A stretch of DNA of 64,000 bases from Bacillota bacterium (GTDB lineage: Bacteria; Vulcanimicrobiota; JAJTBE01), in the NCBI GenBank assembly GCA_021287065.1, contig JAJTBE010000088.1:45764-109763 (forward strand). Reading direction: 5' to 3'. This document shows positions 8,278 through 17,504 of the stretch, piece after piece. Position 1 is the stretch's first letter, and every line of letters begins with the position of its first letter. Position numbers and translations under genes: made by a program. Under the pieces are notes generated by a model. That model was not told the DNA's origin. It saw only the letters and a list, made by a program, of their open reading frames with translations, and did not search any database.

Positions 8278-8530
8278 AGGCGGCTTCCCCATTGCATCAG
8301 AGAGAATATTTCACCTCAGACAGGTAATATATTTGAAGTATTCAACAATATTAATACAGGCGGCTACGGTTACGACATTTCGAAGGACCGGTCGGCATAT
8401 ACTCTCTACTGCAGAAAAAGCAACCATAGCCAGATAAATATCCCGGAGAATTTCCCGCAATACAGCTCGAAAAACGGGTATATTCCAAGATAAACCGGGA
8501 TGACGGGAATTCAGCAAACGGAGAATTACG

Positions 8531-9157
8531 ATGGCGGAAAAAAAAGAATCATTATTAAGCGAGATTATTACAAAACTTCCCTGGACCGACTTTTTCTGGG
8601 CTTTATTTTTACCACTGAACCTTATGCAGATAGCTTTTAAAAACGGAAAGCCGCTGTTAGGGATAGAATTGCTATCCGCCTGCTGTATTATTTACTTTGT
8701 CTATTATCTCATACGATTTAAGAAAGTCTCTCTCTTTCCGGTATTCACACTTTTAATCACTCTTGAACATTTTGCTGTTGCCTTTTTCAAATTGCCTCCT
8801 CAGCCGGCAGCCTGGGTAAATTTCCTCGCTGATGCTTTTTCAGGAATCCCTTTTCTCATCACACTGTTTATGGCAAAGCCTATGATACTCTATTTTATTG
8901 ATGAAAACTCACTCAAACACATACCTGAGAAAATCAGACAATCTCCTGTTTATATGCAGACATGGAAGATTGTAACTGCTATATGGGGTTTTGCCTACAT
9001 AATTACGGCAATTATGACTGCATGGATGAAAAACGCTCATTTGCATTATACGGAGACATTTTCGATGCTCACAGGATGGCCTATGGTGGCAGTTCTTCTT
9101 ATAGTAAGCGTAATTTTTCCAAAATACTGGTTGAAAAAAAAGTTTCCCGGCAAATAA
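8531..9157 (+). CDS. Hypothetical integral membrane protein
   Basis: 208 residues with about six hydrophobic segments (about 20-40, 45-62, 68-85, 95-115, 143-165 and 178-197), short polar loops and a basic C-terminus. GGAG precedes the ATG by 8 bp. No motif that would assign a transporter or enzyme family was recognised. It begins 38 bp after the end of the broken secreted-protein gene. A hairpin CCGGTAAAAAC/GTTTTTCGGG follows (about 9170-9196) and overlaps the next promoter. Confidence 0.72.
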   Translation: MAEKKESLLSEIITKLPWTDFFWALFLPLNLMQIAFKNGKPLLGIELLSACCIIYFVYYLIRFKKVSLFPVFTLLITLEHFAVAFFKLPPQPAAWVNFLADAFSGIPFLITLFMAKPMILYFIDENSLKHIPEKIRQSPVYMQTWKIVTAIWGFAYIITAIMTAWMKNAHLHYTETFSMLTGWPMVAVLLIVSVIFPKYWLKKKFPGK

Positions 9158-9184
9158 TATCATGGTCATTTTCCGGTAAAAACA

Positions 9185-9213
9185 TTGTTTTTCGGGAATA
9201 ATGATACTATAAA
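9185..9213 (+). promoter_or_regulatory. Sigma-70-like promoter, TTGTTT-N17-TATAAA
   Basis: A -35-like TTGTTT (9185-9190) and a -10-like TATAAA (9208-9213) are separated by exactly 17 bp. Transcription would start near 9220, about 24 bp before the ATG of the Clp N-domain gene, leaving room for its GGAAG ribosome site. No other promoter-like pair of this quality was seen in the spacer. Confidence 0.55.
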
Positions 9214-9243
9214 TGGTTTATATCCTGTTTAATAAGGAAGAAG

Positions 9244-9669
9244 ATGGATACCAAATACAGACTAAACCTGCAGACACAGCAGGTTATTGAAGCGGCAAAA
9301 ACTCTTGCGGCCCGATTCGGCCATACTGCAGTGGATTCGGGTCATTTACTTCTGACTATTCTTAACAATGCCGACAGCAAGGCATACATCGTAATGGAGA
9401 GTATGGGAATTCAACTGTATGAAGTTGAGAATGCGTATAAAAAAATGAATCCGTTCCTCGGAAGATTTGTGGATTCAATAGATTTGAGCGGCGAACTTAC
9501 AAGAGCACTGAATAATGCAGAATTAAAAGCAGAATCATCACATAATACAATAAGTCTTCAGGAATTGTTCGAAGCTATTTTTACAGATTCGCATTCCATA
9601 GCAGTTAAGACAATAGAAAGTCTTGGCTACCCCATAGAAACAGTGATTAGTGAAATGCGCGGAATGTAA
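9244..9669 (+). CDS. Stand-alone Clp N-terminal repeat domain protein
   Basis: 141 residues forming two tandem Clp_N repeats. The first includes AAKTLAARFGHTAVDSGHLL with LTILNNADSKA; the second includes ELTRALNNAELKAESSHNTIS with LQELFEAIF. In ClpA/B/C this double helical-hairpin repeat binds adaptors and substrates ahead of the AAA+ domains. Here no AAA+ domain follows, so the protein may be an adaptor, a decoy or a ClpC regulator. It has a good ribosome site (AAGGAAG) and its own promoter. It sits just upstream of the secretion operon, but a 287-bp spacer argues for separate transcription. Confidence 0.85.
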   Translation: MDTKYRLNLQTQQVIEAAKTLAARFGHTAVDSGHLLLTILNNADSKAYIVMESMGIQLYEVENAYKKMNPFLGRFVDSIDLSGELTRALNNAELKAESSHNTISLQELFEAIFTDSHSIAVKTIESLGYPIETVISEMRGM

Positions 9670-9956
9670 AGGAGAAACTTGGTTTAGCGAGAAAATACGG
9701 GTAGGTAAATACCGGAGCTGACTGAAAAGTTTCTGCCTGTTGTTCGCCAACTGTTTCTTTGCCTGAATCATCAGGATTTGACCATAGAAATTCAGAACAA
9801 CCTCCCGCCGGAATGTTACTTTTTTAGCCAGCCGCTTCAGGTGTGGCTGATAACACATATGATTGACAGCCTTGCCTGCGGATGCTTCCATTCAGAAAAG
9901 CAGAGTGCAAAAGGGCATTTTGCTCCTGAAATAACAGAGATAAATGGAGGGCAACC
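9670..9956 (+). other. Spacer before gspF, possible decayed coding remnant
   Basis: There is no intact gene. One frame is open from 9709 into the start of gspF and reads like protein in part (LTEKFLPVVRQLFLCLN, LPPECYFFSQPLQVWLITHM), with a vague likeness to a histidine-kinase ATPase segment. It has no convincing start codon or ribosome site. It may be the end of a decayed gene or chance. The gspF promoter presumably lies here. Confidence 0.3.
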
Positions 9957-11204
9957 ATGCCGACCTTCGAGTATAAGGTAAAAAATAAGGAAGGTAAGCT
10001 GCAGAAGGGGAAAATGGCAGTTCTTGACCGTGAAAAACTGGTGGAGAAGCTGCAGAAGTCCGGTTACACAATCATCGAAATCAGAGAAATCGAAGAAACA
10101 CGCAAACCCGCACAGGAAAAAGGAAAAAAATCAGCTCCTCTCATTGATTTCGGCGTTCCTGATGACGAACTCGCATTTTTCACAAGACAGCTTGCTACAA
10201 TTCTCAACGCCGGTGTATCACTGGACAGAATTATCAGCATCCTATACAACCAGTCAAAAAGTCCGAGGCTTAAAAACGCTATTTACGAAGTGGGCGCCGA
10301 TCTCCAGAAGGGTACCAGTTTTGCAGAAGGTCTGAGAAAGCACAAAGGCGTTTTTGATGAAATGTTTATCAGTATGGTATCCGTAGGCGAAACCGGCGGA
10401 ACCCTCCCTCAGGCTATCAACAGAATGGCCGACATTATAGAAAAGAATCTTTCCATCAAGAAAAAGATCAAGTCGGCAATGGTTTATCCCACATTTATTC
10501 TGATATTTTCAACACTATTGTGTTATGTACTGCTTGTCAAATTTGTCCCATTGTTCAAACCTCTTTTTGACGGATTCAACCTGAATCTGCAACAGGATTT
10601 TCCCATTACATATGTTCTTCTCAATCTCAGTGATATTGTTGCCAAACCGGCAGTCCTGTGGACCGTTCTGCTGCTTCTTGTAGGTCTGTTTATCTTCTAT
10701 ATGATCATCCGGAAACTATATGCATTCAGGCTTTTTGTTGACGGACTGATGCTTAATGTGCCTGTTTTGAACAATCTTGTTAAAATGGCGGCTTTTTCCC
10801 GCTTCTGCCGCGGCTTTGCGAGCCTTACCAACAGCGGCGTACCTATGATGAAGGCGATGGAGCTTGTTTCGGATGCTTCCGGCAACCTTGTGATAGGCCA
10901 GGTGATCGAACGAATGGCGAAAATGGTGAGAGAGGGCAGTTCCCTTTCGAAAGCTATGAAAGAGGAAAAACTCTTCCCGGATATAGTGATCCATATGACC
11001 AACATCGGCGAGGAATCAGGCTCGCTGCCGGATATGCTTGATAAAACCGCAGATTACTTCGATCAGAACCTTGATAATGCTGTAGCAGCATTCACTTCGA
11101 TTATCGAACCTGCAATGATGGTATTTGTAGGCCTTATTGTAGGACTTTTCGTTATCGGCGTTATTCTCCCGGTACTTAGTATTACCAGCAAGATGAGAAT
11201 GTAA
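9957..11204 (+). CDS. gspF: Type II secretion / type IV pilus inner-membrane platform protein GspF/PilC
   Basis: 415 residues, the usual length for the family. The N-terminal MPTFEYKVKNKEGKLQKGKM is the standard GspF opening. Two T2SSF domains follow (about 68-190 and 275-395), each opening with the family pattern FFTRQLATILNAGVSLDRII or FCRGFASLTNSGVPMMKAME. Three transmembrane segments are visible (about 178-205, 232-255 and 380-402). GspF/PilC anchors the cytoplasmic ATPase and the growing pseudopilus. The ATG follows GGAGG by 6 bp. The ATPase gene begins 15 bp downstream, so they form one operon, with F before E, the reverse of the common order. Confidence 0.95.
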   Translation: MPTFEYKVKNKEGKLQKGKMAVLDREKLVEKLQKSGYTIIEIREIEETRKPAQEKGKKSAPLIDFGVPDDELAFFTRQLATILNAGVSLDRIISILYNQSKSPRLKNAIYEVGADLQKGTSFAEGLRKHKGVFDEMFISMVSVGETGGTLPQAINRMADIIEKNLSIKKKIKSAMVYPTFILIFSTLLCYVLLVKFVPLFKPLFDGFNLNLQQDFPITYVLLNLSDIVAKPAVLWTVLLLLVGLFIFYMIIRKLYAFRLFVDGLMLNVPVLNNLVKMAAFSRFCRGFASLTNSGVPMMKAMELVSDASGNLVIGQVIERMAKMVREGSSLSKAMKEEKLFPDIVIHMTNIGEESGSLPDMLDKTADYFDQNLDNAVAAFTSIIEPAMMVFVGLIVGLFVIGVILPVLSITSKMRM

Positions 11205-11219
11205 AGCGAGGATATTAAA

Positions 11220-14051
11220 ATGGCATTTATCGGATCTCTCATCAAGAATCGTTATGAGATCAAAGAGAAATTCCTGATATGCAGGTTTTCCATATTATAT
11301 AAAGCACTGGATAAAAACTCGGGAGGTCCCTGTTTAATAAGGGCTTTTCACGAAGAAGTGCCTGCAAGAACCCCTCAGCAGAGGCTTGCATGCAGAACCC
11401 AGATTATTATGGAGGGCAATTTCCTGCAGGCTCTGTCCAACCCTCATCTGCCTGTGGTAAACGAATCCATAGAAGAAGGGGAAAGAGTTTATCTGGTGTT
11501 TGAAAACATCGAGGGCAGAACCCTTGATCAGTATGTGAAGCAGCAGAAGGGTGAAATACAGTCTGAGAGTGTAATTCAGAGCTTTTTCCTTCAGTTTATT
11601 GATGTTCTGCGTTATCTGCACGAGCAGACGCCTCCCATAATTGTGGGCGGAATTTCTCCTGAAGGGATTGTTCTCACACCTGACAACCGATTAGTATTTA
11701 CGGAATTTGCAATGACCAGAATCGGACAGACCATATCAACGGGCAGAACAAATTTCAGAGTTCTTGCGGACAAGCAGTTTGCAGCCCTTGAGCAGCTTAT
11801 GGGAGAACCGGCGGTTCCAGTCAACGATATTTATTCTGTGGGCGCAATTATGTATTTTCTTGCAACAGGAACCAAACCGAGGAGTTCTTCCGACAGAATG
11901 AAAAATCCGGCTGCAGACAAGAAAATATCCGAGCTGAACCCCGGAATTTCCAAAGATATGGAAAAAATAATCCTTAAAGCTATGGATCCGGATAAAACCA
12001 AACGATATCAGAATGTTGACGAGCTGGAAAAGGATCTCCTTGATAAATTTCCGATGAATGTTCAGATGACTGTGGCAGTGCCAAACCTGATGGAGAGAAT
12101 GACCCAGATGCAGGATGATCTTGGAGCCACCAAACACACTGTTTACATTACAGGACCTGATTCTTCATCCATAACCACCCCCCGGATGCATGTACCCGCA
12201 CAGCCTACGGTTATTCAGGAAAAGGAAACTGAGGCGGAACCTGTTCTTACTGCAGTGGATCAAGCTCCATACCAGCCTGTTTCTCCTGCTTATTCAAGCC
12301 CTGAGGAGCTGGAGGAAGCCTATGAGGAACTGGAGGAGCTGGGACTGGAAGACTTGTCAGAGGAAGAAGCTAAGGAGATAAAGGAAGTCAAGAAAAAATT
12401 CCAGTGGGCGCGCCTGATGCACCAATCCTTCTGGTTCGGCAGCAAGCAGGCGGTGAGAGTGGCGCCGGATGTATCAACCCCCGGAAGCGGCTTCCTTGCC
12501 CAGTATCCAAGCATTGACCTGTCCAAAACCAAGATCGACAGGGATGTTTCACATATTATCCCGGAAAAGGCAGCCAAAGCGATTGTGGGTATTGTGGTCA
12601 GCGAGGGAGAAAACAATGAGCTGAAGCTTGCCGTAAAAGATCCGAGTAATGTTTATATTTACGACCAGATAGCTTTTGCCACCAAAGACCAGTATAAGCC
12701 TCTGTTGTACAGGGCAGACCCACAGATGATTGAACTTGCCATAGAATATGTATATTCACTTCCTGCAGGCACATCAGGGGTTACATGGTTTGAGTGGCTT
12801 GAAAAGAAAAAATACGAGTTTGATTCTATCGATGTTAAGCAGGATGCCATTCAGATGAGTCTTTTCGGAAAAGACGAAATTGACGGTCCTGTAATCGAAG
12901 AAGCTAACAGAATCATAAAGGAAGCAATATCCATCGGCGCAAGCGATATCCATCTCGAAGCTTTTGAGAAGGAAATGTTTGTAAGATACCGCATCGACGG
13001 CGTTCTGCACACTATGAACACTTATTCCCCCGAAATAGCAAAGGCTATCGTCAAGAGAATCAAAATTACGGCAAGTATGGATATTGCACAGGAAAAGATA
13101 ACCCAGGGCGGCAGAATTTCTGTGAAGGTAGCCGACAGGGAGTTTGACCTCCGCGTCAGCATCATACCCGTGCCCCACGGTGAATGCGTGGTTATGAGGC
13201 TTCTCAACAAGGGAGCATTCAACTACGCCCTTACTGATCTCGGGTTCCGGGAAGACCACCTCGAATCATTCAGAACTCTGCTCAGCAGGCCCTACGGAAT
13301 GATTCTCGCCAGCGGTCCCACCGGTTCGGGCAAAAGCACAACCCTTTACGCAAGTCTTAAAGAGATAGCAAGGCCCGACAGAAAACTTCTGACTGTTGAA
13401 GACCCTATCGAATATGAAATGCCGGGAATCTGTCAGGTTCAGGTAAATCTGGCACCGAGGGAAGACGACAAGAAAGTTACATTTGCCAAAGCTCTCAGGG
13501 AATTTCTCCGTCAGGACCCCGATGTAATACTGGTAGGAGAAATCAGAGACCCTGAAACTGCACAGATTGCAGTTCAGGCTTCACTTACGGGCCATCTTCT
13601 GCTTTCCACCATTCACACAAACGACTCTGTGGGAATTGTTACCAGATTCAGGGATATGGGAGTGCCTCCCTATCTTATCGGGTCCGTTCTCGTAGGCGGC
13701 ATCGCCCAGCGCCTCGTCCGCAAAATATGCGACAGGTGCAAGGAAAAATACGAGCTTACCGCTGCTGACAAGGCAATGTTTGACGAATATCAGGTGGAAC
13801 CTAAAAATGTAAGCATTGGAAAAGGATGTCTGAAATGCCATACGGTCGGTTACAAAGGCAGAATGGGCATTTATGAAATATTCAGCGTTACACCTGATGT
13901 AGGCGAAATGATCTCCATGGGTAAAACTGCGGAAGAAATAAGAAAGGTTGCCGAGGGTAGAGGCATGAAAAATCTTGTTTACGACGCTCTTATCAAAGCT
14001 GCTCAGGGAGATATTACTATGACTGAGGTCAGAAGGGTAACTACGGGCTAA
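11220..14051 (+). CDS. gspE: Pseudokinase-GspE/PilB fusion ATPase
   Basis: 943 residues, far longer than GspE/PilB (~500-580). Residues about 8-280 align with a Ser/Thr protein kinase fold, but every catalytic element is replaced: the VAxK lysine by R41 (CLIRAF), the HRDxK loop by VGGIS (142-146), and DFG by EFA (162-164). It is therefore a pseudokinase. A Glu-rich linker (about 355-400) leads to an MshEN-like region and a full GspE ATPase: Walker A GPTGSGKST (699-707), Walker B near DPDVILVGE (766-774), and a zinc-type tetracysteine C837xxC840...C870xxC873. GspE powers pseudopilus assembly at the inner membrane. The fused pseudokinase may sense a ligand or recruit a partner. Confidence 0.9.
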   Translation: MAFIGSLIKNRYEIKEKFLICRFSILYKALDKNSGGPCLIRAFHEEVPARTPQQRLACRTQIIMEGNFLQALSNPHLPVVNESIEEGERVYLVFENIEGRTLDQYVKQQKGEIQSESVIQSFFLQFIDVLRYLHEQTPPIIVGGISPEGIVLTPDNRLVFTEFAMTRIGQTISTGRTNFRVLADKQFAALEQLMGEPAVPVNDIYSVGAIMYFLATGTKPRSSSDRMKNPAADKKISELNPGISKDMEKIILKAMDPDKTKRYQNVDELEKDLLDKFPMNVQMTVAVPNLMERMTQMQDDLGATKHTVYITGPDSSSITTPRMHVPAQPTVIQEKETEAEPVLTAVDQAPYQPVSPAYSSPEELEEAYEELEELGLEDLSEEEAKEIKEVKKKFQWARLMHQSFWFGSKQAVRVAPDVSTPGSGFLAQYPSIDLSKTKIDRDVSHIIPEKAAKAIVGIVVSEGENNELKLAVKDPSNVYIYDQIAFATKDQYKPLLYRADPQMIELAIEYVYSLPAGTSGVTWFEWLEKKKYEFDSIDVKQDAIQMSLFGKDEIDGPVIEEANRIIKEAISIGASDIHLEAFEKEMFVRYRIDGVLHTMNTYSPEIAKAIVKRIKITASMDIAQEKITQGGRISVKVADREFDLRVSIIPVPHGECVVMRLLNKGAFNYALTDLGFREDHLESFRTLLSRPYGMILASGPTGSGKSTTLYASLKEIARPDRKLLTVEDPIEYEMPGICQVQVNLAPREDDKKVTFAKALREFLRQDPDVILVGEIRDPETAQIAVQASLTGHLLLSTIHTNDSVGIVTRFRDMGVPPYLIGSVLVGGIAQRLVRKICDRCKEKYELTAADKAMFDEYQVEPKNVSIGKGCLKCHTVGYKGRMGIYEIFSVTPDVGEMISMGKTAEEIRKVAEGRGMKNLVYDALIKAAQGDITMTEVRRVTTG

Positions 14052-14169
14052 TACCATTTTGACGAAATAGCTGTTAATAACGGGATTGCTTCACCCTTTT
14101 GAGGGGTTTGCAACGACAATCTGCAGCGTTTTATTTTGAAAAGCTGGTATAAGAATGCGGGGGATTGAA

Positions 14170-17004
14170 ATGAAACCAACGAAAAGCTACAAAGGTTCAG
14201 CCCTTATTCTGGCTATCATGCTGCTTTTTGTAATGATGACTCTGGCTGTTGCCATTATTATGTATGAAACCACATCCAGAAGCATCTTTATAAAAACAAG
14301 AACTGAAGCTATTGAGAATCAGGCTGTTCAGCGCGCCCTCCAGCTTCTCGGAGAACAGTTTAAGAACGAAACAGCGCCGCCGACAGCTCAGTTTAAATAC
14401 GAATATATACCTGACGAGGTGGGAGGCGACACTTCTTTCAAATTCAACCTTACAGGCGAATATTCAACAGGAAATTCGATATATAATCCCCCGCCCCAGA
14501 ATGCAGGTAAGGATTATGATAATGTGCCCGAAGGCGATTATTATTCTGCAGCTCTGAAAAACGGATACAGGGGCATAAAAGTTGCACCGTGGCACCACCT
14601 TGTGGTTATGAAATCGTCGGCTAAGGATTATATGGATATTGGCAACACTTCAGGGGAAAACAACTATATTGCCCTGTTTTCAAGCGCTTTCCCCTATGCT
14701 GCCTTTGCACCGGGTCCTTCAACAAGTCCAGCTTCCGATGTGGGTAAAATTCAGCTTGGACAGGTTACGGGATATGCAAATCCTCAAATGGACAAAACCC
14801 AGACATTATCCGGCGTACCGGTGGAAATTTACGCACGCAGAAATGTAGTGGTAAACGGCAGTTTTGCCCACGGAAGGATTTACTCACGCTACGGACCGGT
14901 TACAGCTTCGCCGGGAAGCGGCTGCATCGCATTTTCAGCCTGCAAGAGAGAATGGGACTATGCAGGCAAAATTCAGAAACAGCTCGACAGCGCTCTAAAA
15001 TACTATACCGGTGATTCATCAGTGGCAGATTCGGTAAAATCCCCTGAAAAGTCAGCTTTTCTCACTAATGAAAACATTTTCACCATAAATACATTTCTGG
15101 ACGGCGACAATACATCCAAACAGGTGGTAAGCCTTAAGCAGGCGCTGGCAGTGCCTTTTCCGATAATTCCGGTTCTTTCTTCTTATTCATACTGGGTATC
15201 TTCAATGTCCTACTGGACTTTGTATTATGTATATATTGTTTCGCTCCACTGCCCCTATCCGCCGGATGCCTATGCGGGATCACCCGCTCAGACACGTGCA
15301 CAGGATGAACTATACGGTTCACTTCCGATGTTCTGCTACGGCAGCATTGGCGGCACCGCATACTCTGATCTGGCGCTTCTTTTCCTCAGGTTGAGAGTGG
15401 GCGGAGGTATGACTCCCCATCAGTATGCACTGAATAACTATACAAATGTAAGAGTGGTTCATTTTTCAAAATCATCTGAATCCACCTGGGATTCGGATTT
15501 CTTCAAATCCGGAACCGCCGATGGTTATCCCAACGGATTTAAAATGAAATGTTCATGGACGGTTCCCAAGGGAAAAACCCTCAGGCTCGGCAATATTTCA
15601 GAAGGCAGAAGATGCAATGTTACAATCGTCGGCGACCTCTGGCTTCAGGACGGAGCGCTTCTGTTTGTTGACGGTGATTTGACCATAAAGAGCCCCACCG
15701 GGTCGCCCGCTTCGGTTAAAAGCCCTGCAGGAAGGCTTATTATGGGGCACGGTTCGATTCTTACCGTTTCAGGAAACCTCATAATTGAAGGAACATCCAC
15801 ATACGGTTCGGTTTATGTTACAGATACGCCAAACAAGGTAAATCAGATTACATCGGGCATTCTCTGCAAGGGGAATATCCGTATAGACAACGGGATGGTT
15901 CCCGCATCAACTCTGGTTCAGGTAGCGAGCTGGATTGCAGCGGATCCCAATATGGCGACTCAGAAGGATCTGCTTCAGAGAATATCTGATTATGCGCCTT
16001 CCATAGCAAAAGCCGGGGGACCCTTCCACAGAAGGCTTTCTTATTTTGCAATGTATCCCGCCACTTTTGCCTACACTACGGTTACACCGCTTATAACCCC
16101 TTATCTTTCAATGTCTGAAAATGTTCAGCGCACGATTTTCAGAAACGGGGTAAGCCCGGGGTTTGCCATCGTGCTGAATGCATATCTCGGTGAATATCTC
16201 TTTGCCCATTGCGACTGGTGGCCCTTTGACGAGGGAAGCCTCCCGGTTATTCCCAAAGTGGAAGCGGTTTCAACACTTTCATCCATAGGCAGTCTTTCAA
16301 GCCCCGGTACATCCGACGATCTGGTGGCGAAAGCTACAAATATAGTAAACAACTCACTTGCCAGTGATTTGTTTTCATCAATCGACTCAACATTGCGGCT
16401 GAAAATAGGTCAGGATTTCTGTACACCGGTTCTCACAACAGTTTACAACTATTTTGTCTGGAGTTTTCAGGTTCTGGCACAGGCTAACGGCGCTCTTGCA
16501 CCGTTTCAGTCTGTTCTGAGTGCAAGAGGGCTTTCATCGGAACCCTCTGCCGGAATTTCTCTGGGGGTTCAATATACTGCAGGTCTTACAACTGCATATT
16601 CTGCGGTTTCAACCAAAGTTAGCCAGTATCAGACCGCAGGCGGCGGCGGTTTTAAGGAAATGCCCGGTGTTCTGGTGTATGCAGCCGGAGATATAAACCT
16701 GACCTCAAAAGCGTGTTCAGGGCTTTTCATCGCAAAAGGGAATATTAATTCCACTGCCGGTGTTGTTACCGGTTGTATGATGAGCCTTGAGAAGAACATC
16801 ACAGCACCAAACACCATATTAAGATATTATCCGTATTTTACAACAGCATCCCTTTATCTGCCCACGCAGGTTGCAGGTTCAACCAACGACGAGCTTTGCT
16901 GGAACGACATGCACATTATTACCGGGCAGAAAAGCAACAGAACTCCCCTTGAGATAGGGGTAAAGTATGTGCATATTCTCACTGAGGGGTGGGACAGACA
17001 ATGA
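14170..17004 (+). CDS. Very large prepilin-like (PilX-type) surface protein
   Basis: 945 residues from the ATG at 14170, chosen because GGGGG lies 8 bp upstream; an ATG at 14155 lacks a ribosome site. The N-terminus KGSALILAIMLLFVMMTLAV, with the following helix of TEAIENQAVQRAL, is the PilX/GspK-like pattern of a transmembrane helix leading into the pseudopilin stem. It lacks a strict GFTLIE motif. The body (about 60-940) is extracellular in type, Ser/Thr/Gly-rich, with strands such as GRLIMGHGSILTVSGNLII that resemble a beta-helical or polymer-forming module (about 490-590). It is the third gene of the operon and overlaps the next start (ATGA, 17001-17004). Its size suggests a tip or adhesin-like minor pilin. 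Confidence 0.7.
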   Translation: MKPTKSYKGSALILAIMLLFVMMTLAVAIIMYETTSRSIFIKTRTEAIENQAVQRALQLLGEQFKNETAPPTAQFKYEYIPDEVGGDTSFKFNLTGEYSTGNSIYNPPPQNAGKDYDNVPEGDYYSAALKNGYRGIKVAPWHHLVVMKSSAKDYMDIGNTSGENNYIALFSSAFPYAAFAPGPSTSPASDVGKIQLGQVTGYANPQMDKTQTLSGVPVEIYARRNVVVNGSFAHGRIYSRYGPVTASPGSGCIAFSACKREWDYAGKIQKQLDSALKYYTGDSSVADSVKSPEKSAFLTNENIFTINTFLDGDNTSKQVVSLKQALAVPFPIIPVLSSYSYWVSSMSYWTLYYVYIVSLHCPYPPDAYAGSPAQTRAQDELYGSLPMFCYGSIGGTAYSDLALLFLRLRVGGGMTPHQYALNNYTNVRVVHFSKSSESTWDSDFFKSGTADGYPNGFKMKCSWTVPKGKTLRLGNISEGRRCNVTIVGDLWLQDGALLFVDGDLTIKSPTGSPASVKSPAGRLIMGHGSILTVSGNLIIEGTSTYGSVYVTDTPNKVNQITSGILCKGNIRIDNGMVPASTLVQVASWIAADPNMATQKDLLQRISDYAPSIAKAGGPFHRRLSYFAMYPATFAYTTVTPLITPYLSMSENVQRTIFRNGVSPGFAIVLNAYLGEYLFAHCDWWPFDEGSLPVIPKVEAVSTLSSIGSLSSPGTSDDLVAKATNIVNNSLASDLFSSIDSTLRLKIGQDFCTPVLTTVYNYFVWSFQVLAQANGALAPFQSVLSARGLSSEPSAGISLGVQYTAGLTTAYSAVSTKVSQYQTAGGGGFKEMPGVLVYAAGDINLTSKACSGLFIAKGNINSTAGVVTGCMMSLEKNITAPNTILRYYPYFTTASLYLPTQVAGSTNDELCWNDMHIITGQKSNRTPLEIGVKYVHILTEGWDRQ

Positions 17005-17504
17005 AGATATTCACCGATTTTATCAGAAAATGCAGAAAACCCGGAGGGACCGGGATAAAAGGATTTTCCATTATCGAAACCCTGATAGCTATTATGGTTA
17101 TTCTATCCGGCTTTCTGGTTGTGATTTCCGTTCTGGCAATGTCTCTCCGTCTTGCGGCGCAAAGCAGGGACAGAACCTATGCCTACAACATAGCCAACAA
17201 TCTTCTGGAAAAAATCAGGATTCACAAATACGGTTTCGGAAAGCCGGCTACCTGGGAGAAAAAAGAGACAGTTATTACTGCTGAGGAAATTGCTCTTGAA
17301 TCTACAGCTACTCCAACCGTAACAGAGTTTGAAAAAACGGTTACTGCTTCCAACGGCAGTTTTTTCGGTGCTTCTTCCGGGAATACGGACACAATTACAA
17401 TTACGATAACCTGGTATGAAGGGACCGGAATAGGCAGCGCCCGGACCAAAAAGGAATTTATAGTCAAAACAGAGGTAAGAAGAAATGCACCTGCTGATAC
17501 CTAA
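17001..17504 (+). CDS. Minor prepilin, PilV/GspI-like
   Basis: 167 residues. The leader ends in a prepilin-peptidase site: IKG|FSIIETLIAIMVI, with Glu at mature position 5, followed by a hydrophobic helix. The remainder is a short globular domain ending in strands (TITITITWYEG, EFIVKTEVRR) typical of PilV/GspI minor pilins. The start at 17001 overlaps the preceding stop as ATGA; a GTG four codons upstream is possible but less likely. Prepilin peptidase cleaves and N-methylates such proteins before assembly into a pilus or pseudopilus; no peptidase gene is in the window. Confidence 0.85.
   Translation: MKIFTDFIRKCRKPGGTGIKGFSIIETLIAIMVILSGFLVVISVLAMSLRLAAQSRDRTYAYNIANNLLEKIRIHKYGFGKPATWEKKETVITAEEIALESTATPTVTEFEKTVTASNGSFFGASSGNTDTITITITWYEGTGIGSARTKKEFIVKTEVRRNAPADT

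Larger units (their letters stand above)
7661..8493 (+). pseudogene. Broken gene for a secreted, pilin-related small protein, split by repeat elements
   Basis: Two pieces of coding sequence flank inserted elements. The 5' piece (TTG at 7661 to a stop at 7793-7795) has AAGGAAG upstream. It encodes a textbook signal peptide (basic YGRK, hydrophobic IPVVLLLLITPQ, cleavage site AAFA) followed by CERC. The 3' piece (frame open from 8266, coding content from 8278, stop at 8491-8493) contains NINTGGYGYDISKDRSAYT then LYCRKSNHS. That resembles the C-terminus of small pilin-related secreted proteins in which a GY-x-Y strand precedes a Cys and an Asn-His. In between lie the element 7798-7928 and the type A element 8001-8277. 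That both pieces belong to one gene is inference. Confidence 0.5.
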
